From: Labia minor
Taxonomy: Eukaryota; Arthropoda; Insecta; Dermaptera; Spongiphoridae
Direction of reading: 5' to 3'
DNA length: 64,000 bases
NCBI GenBank assembly: GCA_963082975.1
Contig: OY720346.1
Coordinates: 37,785,787 to 37,849,786, forward strand
Shown piece by piece: positions 1 to 10,443 of the stretch; positions within the stretch are counted from its first letter, which is position 1; each line of letters starts with the position of its first letter. The position numbers were made by a program, and so were the translations under genes. The notes under the pieces were generated by a model that worked only from the letters and a program-made list of their open reading frames with translations, was not told where the DNA came from and did not search any database.

Positions 1-42
1 ATTTCATTTTGGCCCGCGCTTAAAAGTATTTGCCCACCACTG
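1..42. mobile_element. hAT-type terminus, cut by window edge
   Basis: The last bases read on the minus strand as CAGTGGTGGGCAAATAC, a form typical of hAT terminal inverted repeats. The following 8 bases (43-50, ctctaaac) would be its target duplication, and they belong to the family A Helentron-like sequence that continues to 364, so this hAT appears to have inserted into that copy. The other end lies outside the window. Confidence 0.45.
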
Positions 43-364
43 CTCTAAACTGATCGTAAAAATAAAGATATATGTTTGATAGTTTTTCACATGATTAAAA
101 ATTGTATAAAACTGCTATATATAAAATTTCAGCTTGATTGGATCGCTGAAAGTACCGATATTAATTTGGTAACACATGGACTGGCAATCAAGCGCCAGCA
201 CGAGACGCGGTGTCATCAACAAAGAGCCAAACACGAGCTGATTTAATAAATATTTTATTAATTTTGATTTATAATTTATAATTATTTAAATTTAATTTAA
301 ATATAATATATGGGTTAATTAATCCAATTAAAATTTGCGAGATAGTCGAGTGGACACACTCACG
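43..364 (+). mobile_element. Family A Helentron-like element, copy A1 (5' truncated)
   Basis: Matches the 3' half of the complete copy at 8404-9016, from the segment around the CTGCTATATATA motif to the 3' subterminal block gcgagatagtcgag and terminal hairpin (here tggacacactca, slightly decayed). The 5' half is missing because a hAT terminus abuts it at 42. Non-coding. Confidence 0.8.
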
Positions 365-769
365 ATTTTTTTGTTTTGTAGACCATAGGTTCTTAAACTT
401 ATGTACTCCACGGACCCCCACTTGAAAAAATTTTTTTTGACGGACCCCCATCACAACTTTAGGTACTTTACGTCATTTTATTAATTAATTTCTGGCTTAC
501 GATCTCATAAGGACAAGGATATATGATGAATATTTCTAACAGTGATTGGTGAATAACGATTTTTTTGCATATTGTAGAACACATTTTATTAGAAATTATA
601 ATATTGAAGAAAGAAAATACAAACATTGTCATAGCAACAAATCTCACAAATTATAATGGGTACTTACATTAAATTCATATAAATATTTTATAATTTTTTT
701 CAGAAAATATTAAATAAGAAATATTTTAAAAAATAACTGCATCTATCTCATTAAATATAACTTACATAT

Positions 770-2629
770 TTAATGAGATGTATGCAGTTGTTTTCTTGAA
801 ACAAGAATCTCAATATCTGGCTTAATATTGGAAACTTTTAATCTAAGATCCGGCTCTACATTTAATTTGTTTCTATATTTAGACTTAATATAAAATAGTA
901 CCGAAAAAGCTTGTTCGCATAAATATGTTGTGCAGAATGGAATCAAGTGTTGAAGTGCTTTATTTGCAAGCGCAGGATAATCTGACCTGAGAAGTAACCA
1001 AAAGTTGCTCAATTCAGTTTTGTTAAATTTTAGTTTATAAGTTGTATCACATGATAATTCCACGAGAATATCTTGTTCAGGTGCAGATAAATGTTTAGCA
1101 TTTGTAATTTCCATATTAAATGGATCTCTGATCCAGTTATTGCAAGGATCAGGAGTAGAAAAATACTTCCTGAAGTTGCTTTTCAAAGTAATTAAATGTT
1201 CAACAAATAATTGACGCGTTTGATTAAGCAATTTTTCACTGGAGCTTTCTATGAAATCATTGAGAGTTGGAAAAGACTCATATACACCGTTCTGGATGCG
1301 TTTCGACCACAAGTCGATTTTTTTAATCATTGCTTCTATTTTATCTTCAACTTTAAATATATTTACAACAGTACCTTGCAGGCTCAAATTAAGTTCGTTC
1401 AATTTTGTAAAAATATCAGTCAAGTAAGCCACCTTAGCTAACCAGATAAAATCATTGAAACATTCGGTCAGTTCAAAATGCGCATCTATTAAAAACAATC
1501 GTATTTCATCTCGAAGCTCAAAAAGGCGAATGAGTACTTTCCCGCGGGACAACCAACGTACATCTGTATGTAATAATAAATGTGTATGTTGACTACCCAT
1601 TTCCTCACACAAAATTTTAAAAACTCTGGAATTAAGTGGACGAGCCTTAATGAAATTGACAATTTTAACTACTTCGTCTAATGTTCTTTTCAAATCTGGT
1701 GACATATTTTTGGCTGCTAATGATTCTCTGTGAATGCAGCAATGATTCCAAACAACCTGAGGCGCAACATTTTTAATAAGAGCAATCAATCCAGTTCTTG
1801 TACCTGACATTGCACGAGCACCATCAGTGCAAATTCCAACACATTTTGGCCACTCTATTTCATTTTCGGTTATAAAATTATTCAAACTGTTAAATATGTC
1901 ATTAGCTGTCGTTCGTGAAGGTAGTGAATCACAAAACAATACATCTTCTTGTATTTGATTTTCAAACTCATATCTAATGAAAGCTAACAAATTGGCATTA
2001 TTAGTGACATCAGTACTTTCATCCAATTGTAATGAGTAATAGTGACTTTTGCGCACTCTCGATATTAATTCTTCTTTTATATTACATGACATGTCTTCAA
2101 TCCTATTCTTAACCGTATCATTTGATAATGAAATCAAATTTATATCGTTTGCTGCTTTAGTTCCTAACATTATATTTGTAATTACTTTTGTAGCAGGAAG
2201 AATTAATTGCTCTGCTATATTATGCGGCTTTCCTGCTTTAGCAATAAGTAGAGCTACTTCATATGATGCCATTACTGCTTTCTTACTCATACCACCAGAT
2301 CCCGTCTTTACCATCAATTTCTGACTTGAATTAAGTTCTTCTTTTTTCATTTTAAAAAATTCGATAGACTTACTAACATGCTCGCTGTGCTTTGTTTGTA
2401 AATGACGTCTGAGATTAGCAGGTTTCATACTTTCATTGGATAAACTTTCCTGACATAGAACGCAGACTGGTCTTTCCACATCATTGTTGCAAATATAAGT
2501 AAATCCAAATGATAAATAATCATCCGAATATTTTCTAGTTTTGCGTTTCTTGGTAGAGTTTGCTGTTGATGCCTCATCATCTGATTCTTTCCGTTTCTGT
2601 GTTGAACCAGTTTGTAGCCAACGATCCAT
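770..2629 (-). CDS. hAT transposase, ZBED5/SCAND3-like, apparently intact
   Basis: 619 residues. Near the N-terminus is a basic segment (KKRKTRK) followed by a BED-type zinc finger (about residues 45-85: CVLC, then H-x4-H in RRHLQTKH). The middle holds the hAT RNase H-like core: LQLDESTDVT (first catalytic Asp region, about residue 200) and GICTDGARAM (second Asp region, about 265), then the CCIHRESLAAKNM insertion-domain segment. The C-terminus has the dimerisation motif with the likely catalytic Glu in TYLCEQAFSVL (about 575). Length is normal for this family and there is no internal stop or frameshift. The ATG at 2629 is chosen because MDRWL is the usual start of these proteins (family knowledge). 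The protein would bind the element ends and catalyse cut-and-paste transposition in the nucleus. Domestication is possible in this family, but the TIRs and duplication here argue for a live transposon gene. Confidence 0.92.
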   Translation of the reverse strand: MDRWLQTGSTQKRKESDDEASTANSTKKRKTRKYSDDYLSFGFTYICNNDVERPVCVLCQESLSNESMKPANLRRHLQTKHSEHVSKSIEFFKMKKEELNSSQKLMVKTGSGGMSKKAVMASYEVALLIAKAGKPHNIAEQLILPATKVITNIMLGTKAANDINLISLSNDTVKNRIEDMSCNIKEELISRVRKSHYYSLQLDESTDVTNNANLLAFIRYEFENQIQEDVLFCDSLPSRTTANDIFNSLNNFITENEIEWPKCVGICTDGARAMSGTRTGLIALIKNVAPQVVWNHCCIHRESLAAKNMSPDLKRTLDEVVKIVNFIKARPLNSRVFKILCEEMGSQHTHLLLHTDVRWLSRGKVLIRLFELRDEIRLFLIDAHFELTECFNDFIWLAKVAYLTDIFTKLNELNLSLQGTVVNIFKVEDKIEAMIKKIDLWSKRIQNGVYESFPTLNDFIESSSEKLLNQTRQLFVEHLITLKSNFRKYFSTPDPCNNWIRDPFNMEITNAKHLSAPEQDILVELSCDTTYKLKFNKTELSNFWLLLRSDYPALANKALQHLIPFCTTYLCEQAFSVLFYIKSKYRNKLNVEPDLRLKVSNIKPDIEILVSRKQLHTSH

Positions 2630-2644
2630 TTTATGGAGTAATTT

Positions 2645-2830
2645 ATTAACATTGAACTACAATAATATAAATATAATATAAATATAATATAAATATAACG
2701 AATTATTATTTACTAGCTATGTTTTAATATGATTTTAAATGAATGTTTTAATATCATTTTAAATGAATGTTTTAAATCATTTTAATAAATGTTTTAAATC
2801 ATTTTAAATAAATGATTTAATATCATTTTA
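2645..2830. repeat. AT-rich short tandem arrays upstream of the hAT transposase start
   Basis: About 2660-2700 repeats the word aatataaat, and 2718-2830 repeats a roughly 25-bp unit containing atgttttaatatcatttta with slippage variants. Both lie in the transposon, upstream of its minus-strand start codon. Nothing suggests coding. Confidence 0.75.
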
Positions 2831-2860
2831 AATGAATATTAATTTATATAATAAATATAT

Positions 2861-2950
2861 TTCGTAATTTGATTCTAAAATATTATTAATTTCGTAATTT
2901 GATTCTAAAATATTATTAATTTCGTAATTTGATTCTAAAATATTATTAAA
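2861..2950. repeat. Three exact 30-bp tandem repeats
   Basis: The unit ttcgtaatttgattctaaaa followed by tattattaat occurs three times head-to-tail without a spacer. It lies in the 5' non-coding part of the hAT element, upstream of the transposase. It is not a CRISPR: there are no spacers. Confidence 0.9.
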
Positions 2951-3130
2951 ATAAATATTTTTTATTCATAAAACTAACTTATACTTACTCTCAAAAACAG
3001 CCTTTCTGGGAAATTGCAAAATGTGTTTAGTGTTTTTATAAAATAATGATCATGCAAATTACACTAAAAATTAAAAAAAATTATTAGCTATAATAAACTA
3101 TTATTAGCTATAATTTAATTTTAATTAATT

Positions 3131-3244
3131 AAATTAATAAAAATAATTTAAAGATACAACTCGTTGAGAAATGAACTTATAATTAACATTAATAAAAATA
3201 ATTTAAAGATACAACTCGTTGAGAAATGAACTTATAATTAACAT
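3131..3244. repeat. Two 55-bp tandem repeats in the hAT 5' region
   Basis: A 55-bp unit containing aagatacaactcgttgagaa occurs twice in direct tandem and appears identical. The rest of 3245-3600 inside the transposon is non-coding, with a GC-richer patch at 3265-3410 of unknown role. Confidence 0.88.
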
Positions 3245-3718
3245 TTGCTTTAAAACTGTTTAAAACCCCAGAGTGGACGCTGACAATTTGGGTTTTTCCG
3301 GGTAAGACTGTCCCCTCCCCTGGTTTTCCCCAATAACAAAGTGAAAGAAAATTCCCTTATATGCCTCCCCTTCCGAGCCCCTAAGAGGGGTTATTTTAAA
3401 GGAACAATCGAAAAATGATTTTAAATGAATGAATGGATGAAAATTCAAATTTTATATATAGTTTTTTATATATGTTTATTTATTCACAAAAAATTAATTG
3501 ACATAATTATCAATTTAATAAAATAAAATAGTATTATTAATAGTATTAAATTATAGCCGTAATTCTCTAGGAGGATATAGTTAAACAATGAACTTTAAAT
3601 ATTTATATATGTATATATTTTTACGATGATTTTTTTCCGAGGACCGCGGACCCCCAGTAAAGGCTTCGCGGACCCCCAGGGGTCCGCGGACCACAGTTTA
3701 AGAACCACTGTTGTAGAC

Positions 3719-3981
3719 CATTTGGCGCCCCTTTGTGAGTAGCGCCCCTTGACCCCTCCCCCCTTCCGTTACACCAGTGCTCCGCAACCGGTGTGACGCG
3801 GCACACTGGTTTGCCTTAAAGGAGATACAGGTGTGCCGCCGCGATCAAATGAAACTTAGAAATCCGCATATAATATAATTATAAATCAAAAAAATATAAA
3901 TTTCTTATATTTATGTATCTCCTTTAAGGCAAACCAGTGTGCCGCGTCACACCGGTTGCGGAGCACTGCGTTACACCACTG
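3719..3981. mobile_element. Right end of an older ZMYM-type hAT, split by the MITE
   Basis: Once the MITE at 3775-3968 is removed, the sequence reads inward from 3981 as CAGTGGTGTAACGG followed by GC-rich ggggcgc words, which resembles ends of ZMYM1-like hAT elements. The 3.3 kb hAT also lies in it (its target word ttgtagac is at the left edge). The left end of this older element is not visible. Confidence 0.45.
3775..3968. mobile_element. hAT MITE, 194 bp, long TIRs, perfect 8-bp TSD
   Basis: Left end cagtgctccgcaaccggtgt and its exact inverse at the right give TIRs of about 50 bp, down to the ccttaaaggagata word on each side. The flanking duplication cgttacac is perfect (3767-3774 and 3969-3976). 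The centre is AT-rich with no coding capacity. It is mobilised in trans if at all. Confidence 0.93.
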
Positions 3982-4494
3982 CCAAGAGTGCAACTGTCGA
4001 AATTCCAGACTAAGTGGACTCATAGTTTGTTATGACCGTGAGTGGCAACGGGCGTGTGCGCGAATTTTAGAAATATGGTAAATGTCGGTCGATGATTTGA
4101 TTCTTGTTTTTAGAAGAGATTTCTTTCAGAGGAATTAAAGAGCGGATGTTCTGTGACTCTCTCCTTCCACGGTGACCATCAAAAATTGAATTAACAACAT
4201 TGATGGAAGTCGGTTTTTGATTAGCCACACCCAAAAGGCTATCACGGAGGAAAACAAGACAAAAATCCACGTTCTCGTATTGGCAGACCGATGTGAAATT
4301 ACTGAGGCAATAAGCATCTCAAAAAAGAACTCGTTGATGAAAAATTTAAGTAAGTATTCCTTCTCTTTTTCATCAACCCTCACTCTACACTAATTAAATA
4401 ACAATAGGATGGATGAGACTCAAATATAATTAACATTTGACGATTATTGTAGATTTCATATCCACTAGTTATTAAAGTATGATTCAAATTTGTC

Positions 4495-4668
4495 TTTTAG
4501 GTAGTAAAGGAAGAGTAAGATGCGGGAATCAACTATCAGAAACTTTCGAAATTCGGAAAGGGTTAAAAGAAGGAGACGCATTATCACCAATTCTATTTAA
4601 TTTAGTTCTGGAATATGTAATTAGCCAAATTGGGTGAAAATTAAATGGAATAGAATTAAACAAAAACA
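4495..4668 (+). pseudogene. LINE reverse-transcriptase fragment, 5' piece of split copy L1
   Basis: Translates with interruptions to CGNQLSETFEI and EGDALSPILFNLVLEYVI, the RT palm segment before the catalytic box. It continues after the Helentron insertion at 5510. The minus-strand copy at 46945-47184 shows the same region unbroken. Confidence 0.85.
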
Positions 4669-5509
4669 AAATGTGCAGCATCGTACACGTGGCGGAAGTG
4701 AAACTTCTTACAATCTAGAGAATAAGATAAATTTTAGTTGAGAGTGTGAGTGAGAGAGAAATAGAGAAAAATAAAGGGATCATTTCGAAAGACATATAAC
4801 AGTATAAAATTTTAGGCAAGATTACGCAAAAACGGTTTGAGCTAGAATGATGAAATTTGGTACATGGACATTATTCAAAATTCATAGTTTTCTATCAAGT
4901 TTTGAGAAATGTAGGTCAACCGGAAGAGGGTCATTACCTACAACGTTTTGATTTTTTTTCCTCTAAAGTGACCGTAAAAATAAAGATATATGTTTGATAA
5001 TTTTTCACATGATTAATAATTGTATAAAACTGCTATATATAGAATTTCAGCTTGATTGATTCGCTAAAATTACCAGAATTAATTTTTTAACACTGCAAAT
5101 CTCACGCGCCAACACGTAACGTGGTGCCATCAACAAAAAGCCAAACATGCGCTGGTTTAATATTTATTATTTATTATTTATAATTTATAATTAATTAAAT
5201 TTAATTTAAATATAATATATTATGTTATTTAATCCAATTCAAATTGCGAGATAGTCGAGTGGAGACACTCCAGCTAATTATATATGACTTAACTAGCGCG
5301 CATGCGCGTCATGGACTTTGGACCTAGAGTGGGGATTAGAACGAAAGACAGCACAAAAGAGAGACGCAGATAGAGGCTATCTCATTCTCACTCGTTATAC
5401 CTATATCTTCTTTCTCTCTTGCGTTACGTTACGAAATTTCAATTTTTCAATTCACTCTCCATTCTCAACCAAATGTCAGGACGCCGCTAAAGAAGTTTCA
5501 CTTCAAAAA
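4669..5509. mobile_element. Non-autonomous family C Helentron inserted in LINE L1
   Basis: Left about 150 bp (4669-4816) matches 22521-22666 essentially base for base; the right about 220 bp (5293-5509) matches 24550-24866. These are the two ends of the endonuclease-bearing Helentron at 22.5-24.9 kb. The word gaagtgaaacttctt lies subterminally at the left and inverted at the right tip. Comparison with the uninterrupted LINE copy at 46.9-47.0 kb shows a precise insertion in an A-run with no target duplication, as expected for Helentrons. The interior is replaced by family A copy A2. Confidence 0.82.
4814..5275 (+). mobile_element. Family A Helentron-like element, copy A2 (5' truncated)
   Basis: Begins at the ggcaagattacgcaaaaacg core and runs through tgatgaaatttggtac to the 3' block gcgagatagtcgag and hairpin gagtggagacactc, ending ccagct. 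It lacks the 5' hairpin and the microsatellite. It lies inside the non-autonomous family C element, giving a three-level nest with the LINE. Confidence 0.88.
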
Positions 5510-6316
5510 TTCAAGTATTAAGTTACGCAGACGACTTAAATATAATAGGAGATTCGGCAAGTGTAATTAAAGATAGCGTAGAAAAATTAATCGAAGCAAG
5601 AAAAGAGGTGGGGCTGGAAATAAATATTGCTAAGACAAAGTATTTAGTAACATAGAGGGATAGTATTAACACACAAAGTCTTAACATACAAAATATAGAA
5701 TTTGAAAATGTAGAAAAATTTAAATACTTAGGTTATGTAATAACGAAAGATAATAATATTCGAGAAGAGTTTAAAGCGAGGTTACAATCGGGAAGCGCCT
5801 GTTATCATGCCGTCATGCTTATCGCGTCAAAATTATTATCAAAGGGGATAAAAATTAAAATATAATAAACAATTATTTTACCGGTTGTATTATATCGGTG
5901 TGAGGTATGGTCTATGTCCTTAGGAGACGGGAATAGATTTAGAGTATTTGAGAATAGGAATTTGCGAAGCATTTATGGGCCAAAGAAAGATGAGGTCACC
6001 GGGGAATGGTGGAGACTGCATAACGAGGAACTGCATGACCTCTATGCATCTCCAGATATAGTTAGAATTATAAAATCTAGAAGGCTACGGTGGGCAGGAC
6101 ATGTGGCTAGAACGGGGGAAGAAAGAATGGCGAAAAATATATTGGGGGGGGAGACCGAGTGGGAAACGCCCGCTTGGAAGACCAAGGACGCGGTGGGTGG
6201 ATAATGTAGGAAGAGACGTGAGAGAAATGGGAGAGCATAGGGATTGGAGGGTTGTGGTTGCTGTGCGGCCAAGAACTTTCGAGTTCCGTAGAGCCACAGA
6301 GATATATAGATACTAG
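5510..6316 (+). pseudogene. LINE L1, catalytic box to 3' end
   Basis: Resumes with SYADDLNIIGDS, containing the YADD reverse-transcriptase catalytic box (about 5522-5557). Stops and frameshifts follow. It then has the C-terminal tail found in every LINE copy here: FRVFENRNLRSIYGPKKDEV, then LHNEELHDLYASPDIVRIIK and RRLRWAGHVAR (5914-6204), GKRPLGRPRTRWVDN in another frame, and AKNF near the end. The tail finishes in a GATA-like run (6300-6312). Non-functional. The clade cannot be settled from this fragment. Confidence 0.85.
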
Positions 6317-8403
6317 TTAGTAAAGTAGTGATGATAAAATTACAAATATATATATATTATTAAAAAATAATAAAATAAAGTAGATGTTCATTTCTGAAAG
6401 AAATGATAAATTATGTCTTGTAAAGTTTATAGAAAAGATAGCTTAAAAAAGGTTAATTAGTCGTGGGATGAAAGAATAAAGATACAATTACCTAAAGTGG
6501 GTGGTGGTTCAAGGCCTCCCCACCAACTAACTCCCTTGTCTCAAACGAATAATTACACTTTTAGTTATTAAGTGTGTTTCTGTTTTGTTTTTATCAGTTG
6601 TCTTTATATATTTAGCTACTTAATGGAAATCTTTAAAATAAATTACAAGGCGAAAATTAATTAAAACATCATATCTAAAGACAATTCGTACTCTTTCTCT
6701 ACCACTCCTTTCATCATTTTAGGCACCTTTCTTTCTATTATTAATGAAAAAGAAACATGAATCCAGTTCTGAAAATGATTCAAGTTAATTATTTCAATTA
6801 GCTATTGTAACTTTGGATTTATCAAAAATGAAATAAAATGTAATAAAGATAATATTAAATAGGATCAAAGTTAAAGACGTATTACTCGAAGAAAAACATG
6901 AAAACAATCATAATTTATAATTATTAATATTAATTTATTCATTGAAATTCAAAGAAATATCACACACAAGAATTTTATGTATGTATATGTACTATATTTA
7001 TTCTAGACTAAAATTTCTAGTCACCTGAATTAAACTCAAAAAGTCCAGTACCTAGCATATACCTAATCTTTATAAACTTAATTTAGTGTAGTCAAAATTT
7101 TGATATAATCTGACAGATAGTTTAAAAGTTCAAAGAATATTCTATTATTTGATTAAAAATAAAGCACCTTGTAACAAGTCGATGGTCAAATTGAAGGAAT
7201 TACACTTCGAATTGACTCCCCCTCCACTGTATTACCTAGTCTCCAGTGTGTACTGGCTTTTTGTAGAAGAATGCTCCAGGAAAGAAGATTTTGCTCAAAT
7301 AAATAATTGATAGCCAATGTTGAAGTCTATTTTGAAAGTAAAGACAAATCACTTTAAGAAAAAAAGTATAATATAAAAAAGCTCTAAACAGAATGTATAC
7401 TCCTAACTCTTGAAGTAGAATATTTTGATGAATAAAGTTAACTTTTGTCCAAAAGTTTTATTAGTTAAGCCCGGGATTTATTAACTGACATACATTCAAC
7501 CATCATTTCTTGTAATACCCCATCCTCATCCATTTAATGTCTTTAATATTCATCTAACATTCACAAACTTCTTAAATGTCAATTGTAATTTATTATATAC
7601 TATTAATTTTATTTTTTAATATTTATTATATCACTATTGATTATCATAATTAAGTATGCATGCTTTATTAATTGAATCAATTATTGAAACAAATAAGAAA
7701 ATTATTTTAGCAGCTATTATAAATCAAAATATTTAATAAATTAGTTAAAAAATAATTATATTACTTGAATATTAGGAAAATTAATGTTTCGTTGACCCCT
7801 TTAAACATATAAACCATAAAAATAAAAGATTTTATGTATATATATATATATAATGTTATAATTCTTCTAATCCGATTGTACTAGTATATGTATGGAAGGC
7901 AGTATTTCATTGATGGTTAGAATTCTTTACCTCCAGTGGTGTGTAAAAAATTTTTATCTCGGCAAAGGAGAAAAAAAAATACAGCCAAAGGGAGAGTTCG
8001 CGTTTTTTTTTTTGAATGTTAAAAAAAGTGTTGATATGAAAAATGTTCTTGCATTCTTGTTTCATTTCTTTTTTCTCTGGTTTATTTTATTTTACTTTTT
8101 TTAACTTTCTTTTTCTTTCTATTCTTTTTTTTTATTTCCCTCGTATACTCAGTTCTGCTCGTTTCTTTCTCTAAGAATTTTATTATATGAGAAATGATAG
8201 AGAACTTCCGGGCATTTTAGTTTTTTTTTTTTAAATTATCACGGATTATCTTATAAAATTATTACTGAACCGGCTATGAATGGGAAGAAAATTTACCAAG
8301 TTATTGATATAAACACAATTAATATATATATTATATATTATATATTAATTTTCAAGTCATTTCTTAAAGATAAATAAATATAATCATATCTTCATTCATT
8401 TTT
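6317..8403. other. AT-rich spacer without a recognised gene
   Basis: Short open frames only. 7892-8104 is a low-complexity frame ending in T-runs. A more balanced stretch at about 7170-7300 is not repeated in the window and has no recognised motif. Confidence 0.6.
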
Positions 8404-9016
8404 ACTATCTCGCCAGAGATAGTATTGCGATCACGAACATTTTCGATGTTGAGATTTTGATGTTTTTATACGTTTTGAAGGTTCCTGAATCATTTTCACT
8501 AAGGTTGAGAAAAATGTCTGTGTGTGTGTGTGTGTATGTGTGTATGTGTGTGTGTGTGTATGTATGTAGGCAAGATTACGCAAAAACGGTTTGAGCTAGA
8601 ATGATGAAATTTGGTACATGGACATTATTCAAAATTCATAGTTTTCTATCAACTTTTGAGAAATGTAGCTCAACCGAAAGAGGGTCATTACCTACAACGT
8701 TTTGATTTTTTTTCCTCTAAAGTGAACGTAAAAATAAAGATTTGATAATTTTTCACATGATTAATAATTGTATAAAACTGCTATATATAAAATTTCAGCT
8801 TGATTGATTCGCTGAAATTACCAGAATTAATTTTTTAACACTGCAAATCTCACGCGCCAACACGTGACGTGGTGCCATCAACAAAAAGCCAAACATGCGC
8901 TGGTTTAATATTTATTATTTATTATTTATAATTAATTAAATTTAATTTAAATATAATATATTATGTTATTTAATCCAATTCAAATTGCGAGATAGTCGAG
9001 TGGAGACACTCCAGCT
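8404..9016 (+). mobile_element. Family A Helentron-like element, copy A3 (complete reference copy)
   Basis: 613 bp. The 5' tip is a perfect hairpin, actatctc-gcca-gagatagt. A TG microsatellite follows (8519-8565), then the core acggtttgagctagaatgat with gatgaaatttggtac. The 3' subterminal block gcgagatagt is the inverse of the 5' tip and is followed by the terminal hairpin gagtg-gaga-cactc and ccagct. There is no coding capacity and no flanking duplication; it sits between A/T-rich bases. This asymmetric inverted-repeat and hairpin layout is that of Helentron-associated elements (HINE/DINE-1 type). Confidence 0.88.
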
Positions 9017-10061
9017 AATTTGGTATATATTTAAAATAATATTTAATTTAACTATTGGAGAAAGAGAATATCAAGTAAAATGAAATGAGATATATTAAGA
9101 TAAATTAAATTTAAAAAATTCCTATTAAAAGTTAAAAAAGAGAGAGAATATATGTTCCACATTATAAGATTAAGATTAAGAACATGAAAATTAAGAGATA
9201 AAATTTTAAAATTTACAACAATAATCATAATAATTTTACCTAAATATAAAATCAATCAAAACTGATATATAAATATATATATATAAATTCAGAAAAAATA
9301 AAAATATGAATTGGAATTTTTATTTAATGGAAAGTAAAATTTTTCATTATATAAAGTATTAATTATATTATTTATTTTATAAAAATTTATAGGACAAAAA
9401 TGTATAAAATTTGTAAATGATCATTGATTAAAAAAAATATTTTTTTATTTCTAAATAAAAAAAATGTAAATATATAAGATGTTAATTATCCAATTAATTA
9501 ATTTGTTCTTTGAAATGGAAATGAACTGGTCTTTAAATCAATTATTTTTGTATTTGAAAAGCTCTTATTTCCAATATATTAAATAGAATAATCTCAATCC
9601 AAGAGCCCTAATAATATTGAATGGGATCACAAAGAGCATTATATATATTATATACCATTCAATTATGATTATTATTGTTATAAATCTCTAGAAAAGATAT
9701 ATAATATTCTAATAGAGAGAAAATAAGGATTACTTTCGTATAAACATAAATTTGTTGAATCTGGCTCAAAAGGAAATGAGGACTTCATTTGTTCAATTGA
9801 ATAACAACCACAGCGGTAGTTTCATTCGTGAAATCCAACTTTGAAATGAGTCATTGGTACATCAAAAGCCACCATCAAATTAGGAATATCAATCAGTTGG
9901 ATATACAAAAGTCACTATACGAAAAGCAATGTTATTAAGCCTCATTCTATGATGGAATTTTGAATATATAATATACAATATTAAATTAGTATTTGTATAA
10001 TAGAAGAAACATAAATAATGTGAATAAGAATTATTTTAAATTTAAAAAGTGTTCAAGTGTC
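9017..10061. other. AT-rich spacer
   Basis: No gene or repeat recognised apart from poly-A/T tracts. 9770-9960 is less AT-biased, unique in the window and without a significant open frame. Confidence 0.5.
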
Positions 10062-10443
10062 TATTTTATCTATCTCTGTGACTTTACGGAACTCGAAAGT
10101 TCTTGGTCGCAGTAACCACATTTCTCCAAGCGTCCCTATCCTGAGCTACAACCATCCAACTTCTAGTTTTTCCCAACTCTTTACGTCCCTTTCTACATTT
10201 TCCATCCAACACGTCCTTGTTCTTCTAACCGAACGTTTCCAAATCGATCTCCCCACCAATATATTTTACGTTATTCTTTCCTCTCCCACTCTAGCCACGT
10301 GACCTGCTCATTGCAGCCTTCTCGATTTTATAACCTTATCTAAGTCTGAAGATCCTTAGATGACGTTATGTAGTCTTCGCCATTCCCAATGACCTCATCT
10401 TTCTTTGACCCATAAATGCTGCTATTTTCAAATACTCTAAATC
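10062..10443 (-). pseudogene. LINE 3' end, copy L2
   Basis: Minus strand, beginning next to a tatctatctct tail at the left and reading the RTRWVDN, AGHVAR and LRSIYG-type region rightwards in reverse. It breaks off within the word corresponding to FRVFEN, exactly where a hAT-like terminus (cagaggttctcaaac) starts at 10444. Frameshifted. Confidence 0.8.

Larger units (their letters stand above)
384..3710 (-). mobile_element. Full-length hAT DNA transposon (ZBED5/SCAND3-like), with 8-bp TSD
   Basis: A 3327-bp element bounded by inverted ends: left CATAGGTTCTTAAAC, right (read inward) CAGTGGTTCTTAAAC. It is flanked by the identical 8-bp duplication ttgtagac at 376-383 and 3711-3718, the duplication length diagnostic of hAT. 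Subterminal blocks carry repeated gcggaccccc words on both sides (400-450; 3637-3690), probable transposase-binding repeats. It encodes one uninterrupted transposase on the minus strand. Both ends, the duplication and the open frame together suggest a recent, possibly autonomous insertion. It interrupts an older ZMYM-type hAT end (3719-3981). Confidence 0.93.

Noticed and set aside
1211-1441. Plus-strand frames inside 770-2629 (also 2049-2324)
   Set aside because: Antisense shadows of the intact hAT transposase.
2861-2950. Regular 30-bp direct repeats, considered as CRISPR
   Set aside because: The units are directly contiguous with no spacers, and the DNA is eukaryotic and inside a transposon.
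5318-5521. 67-codon frame over the family C right end
   Set aside because: It crosses the element border into the LINE and has no counterpart at 24.6-24.9 kb in one frame.
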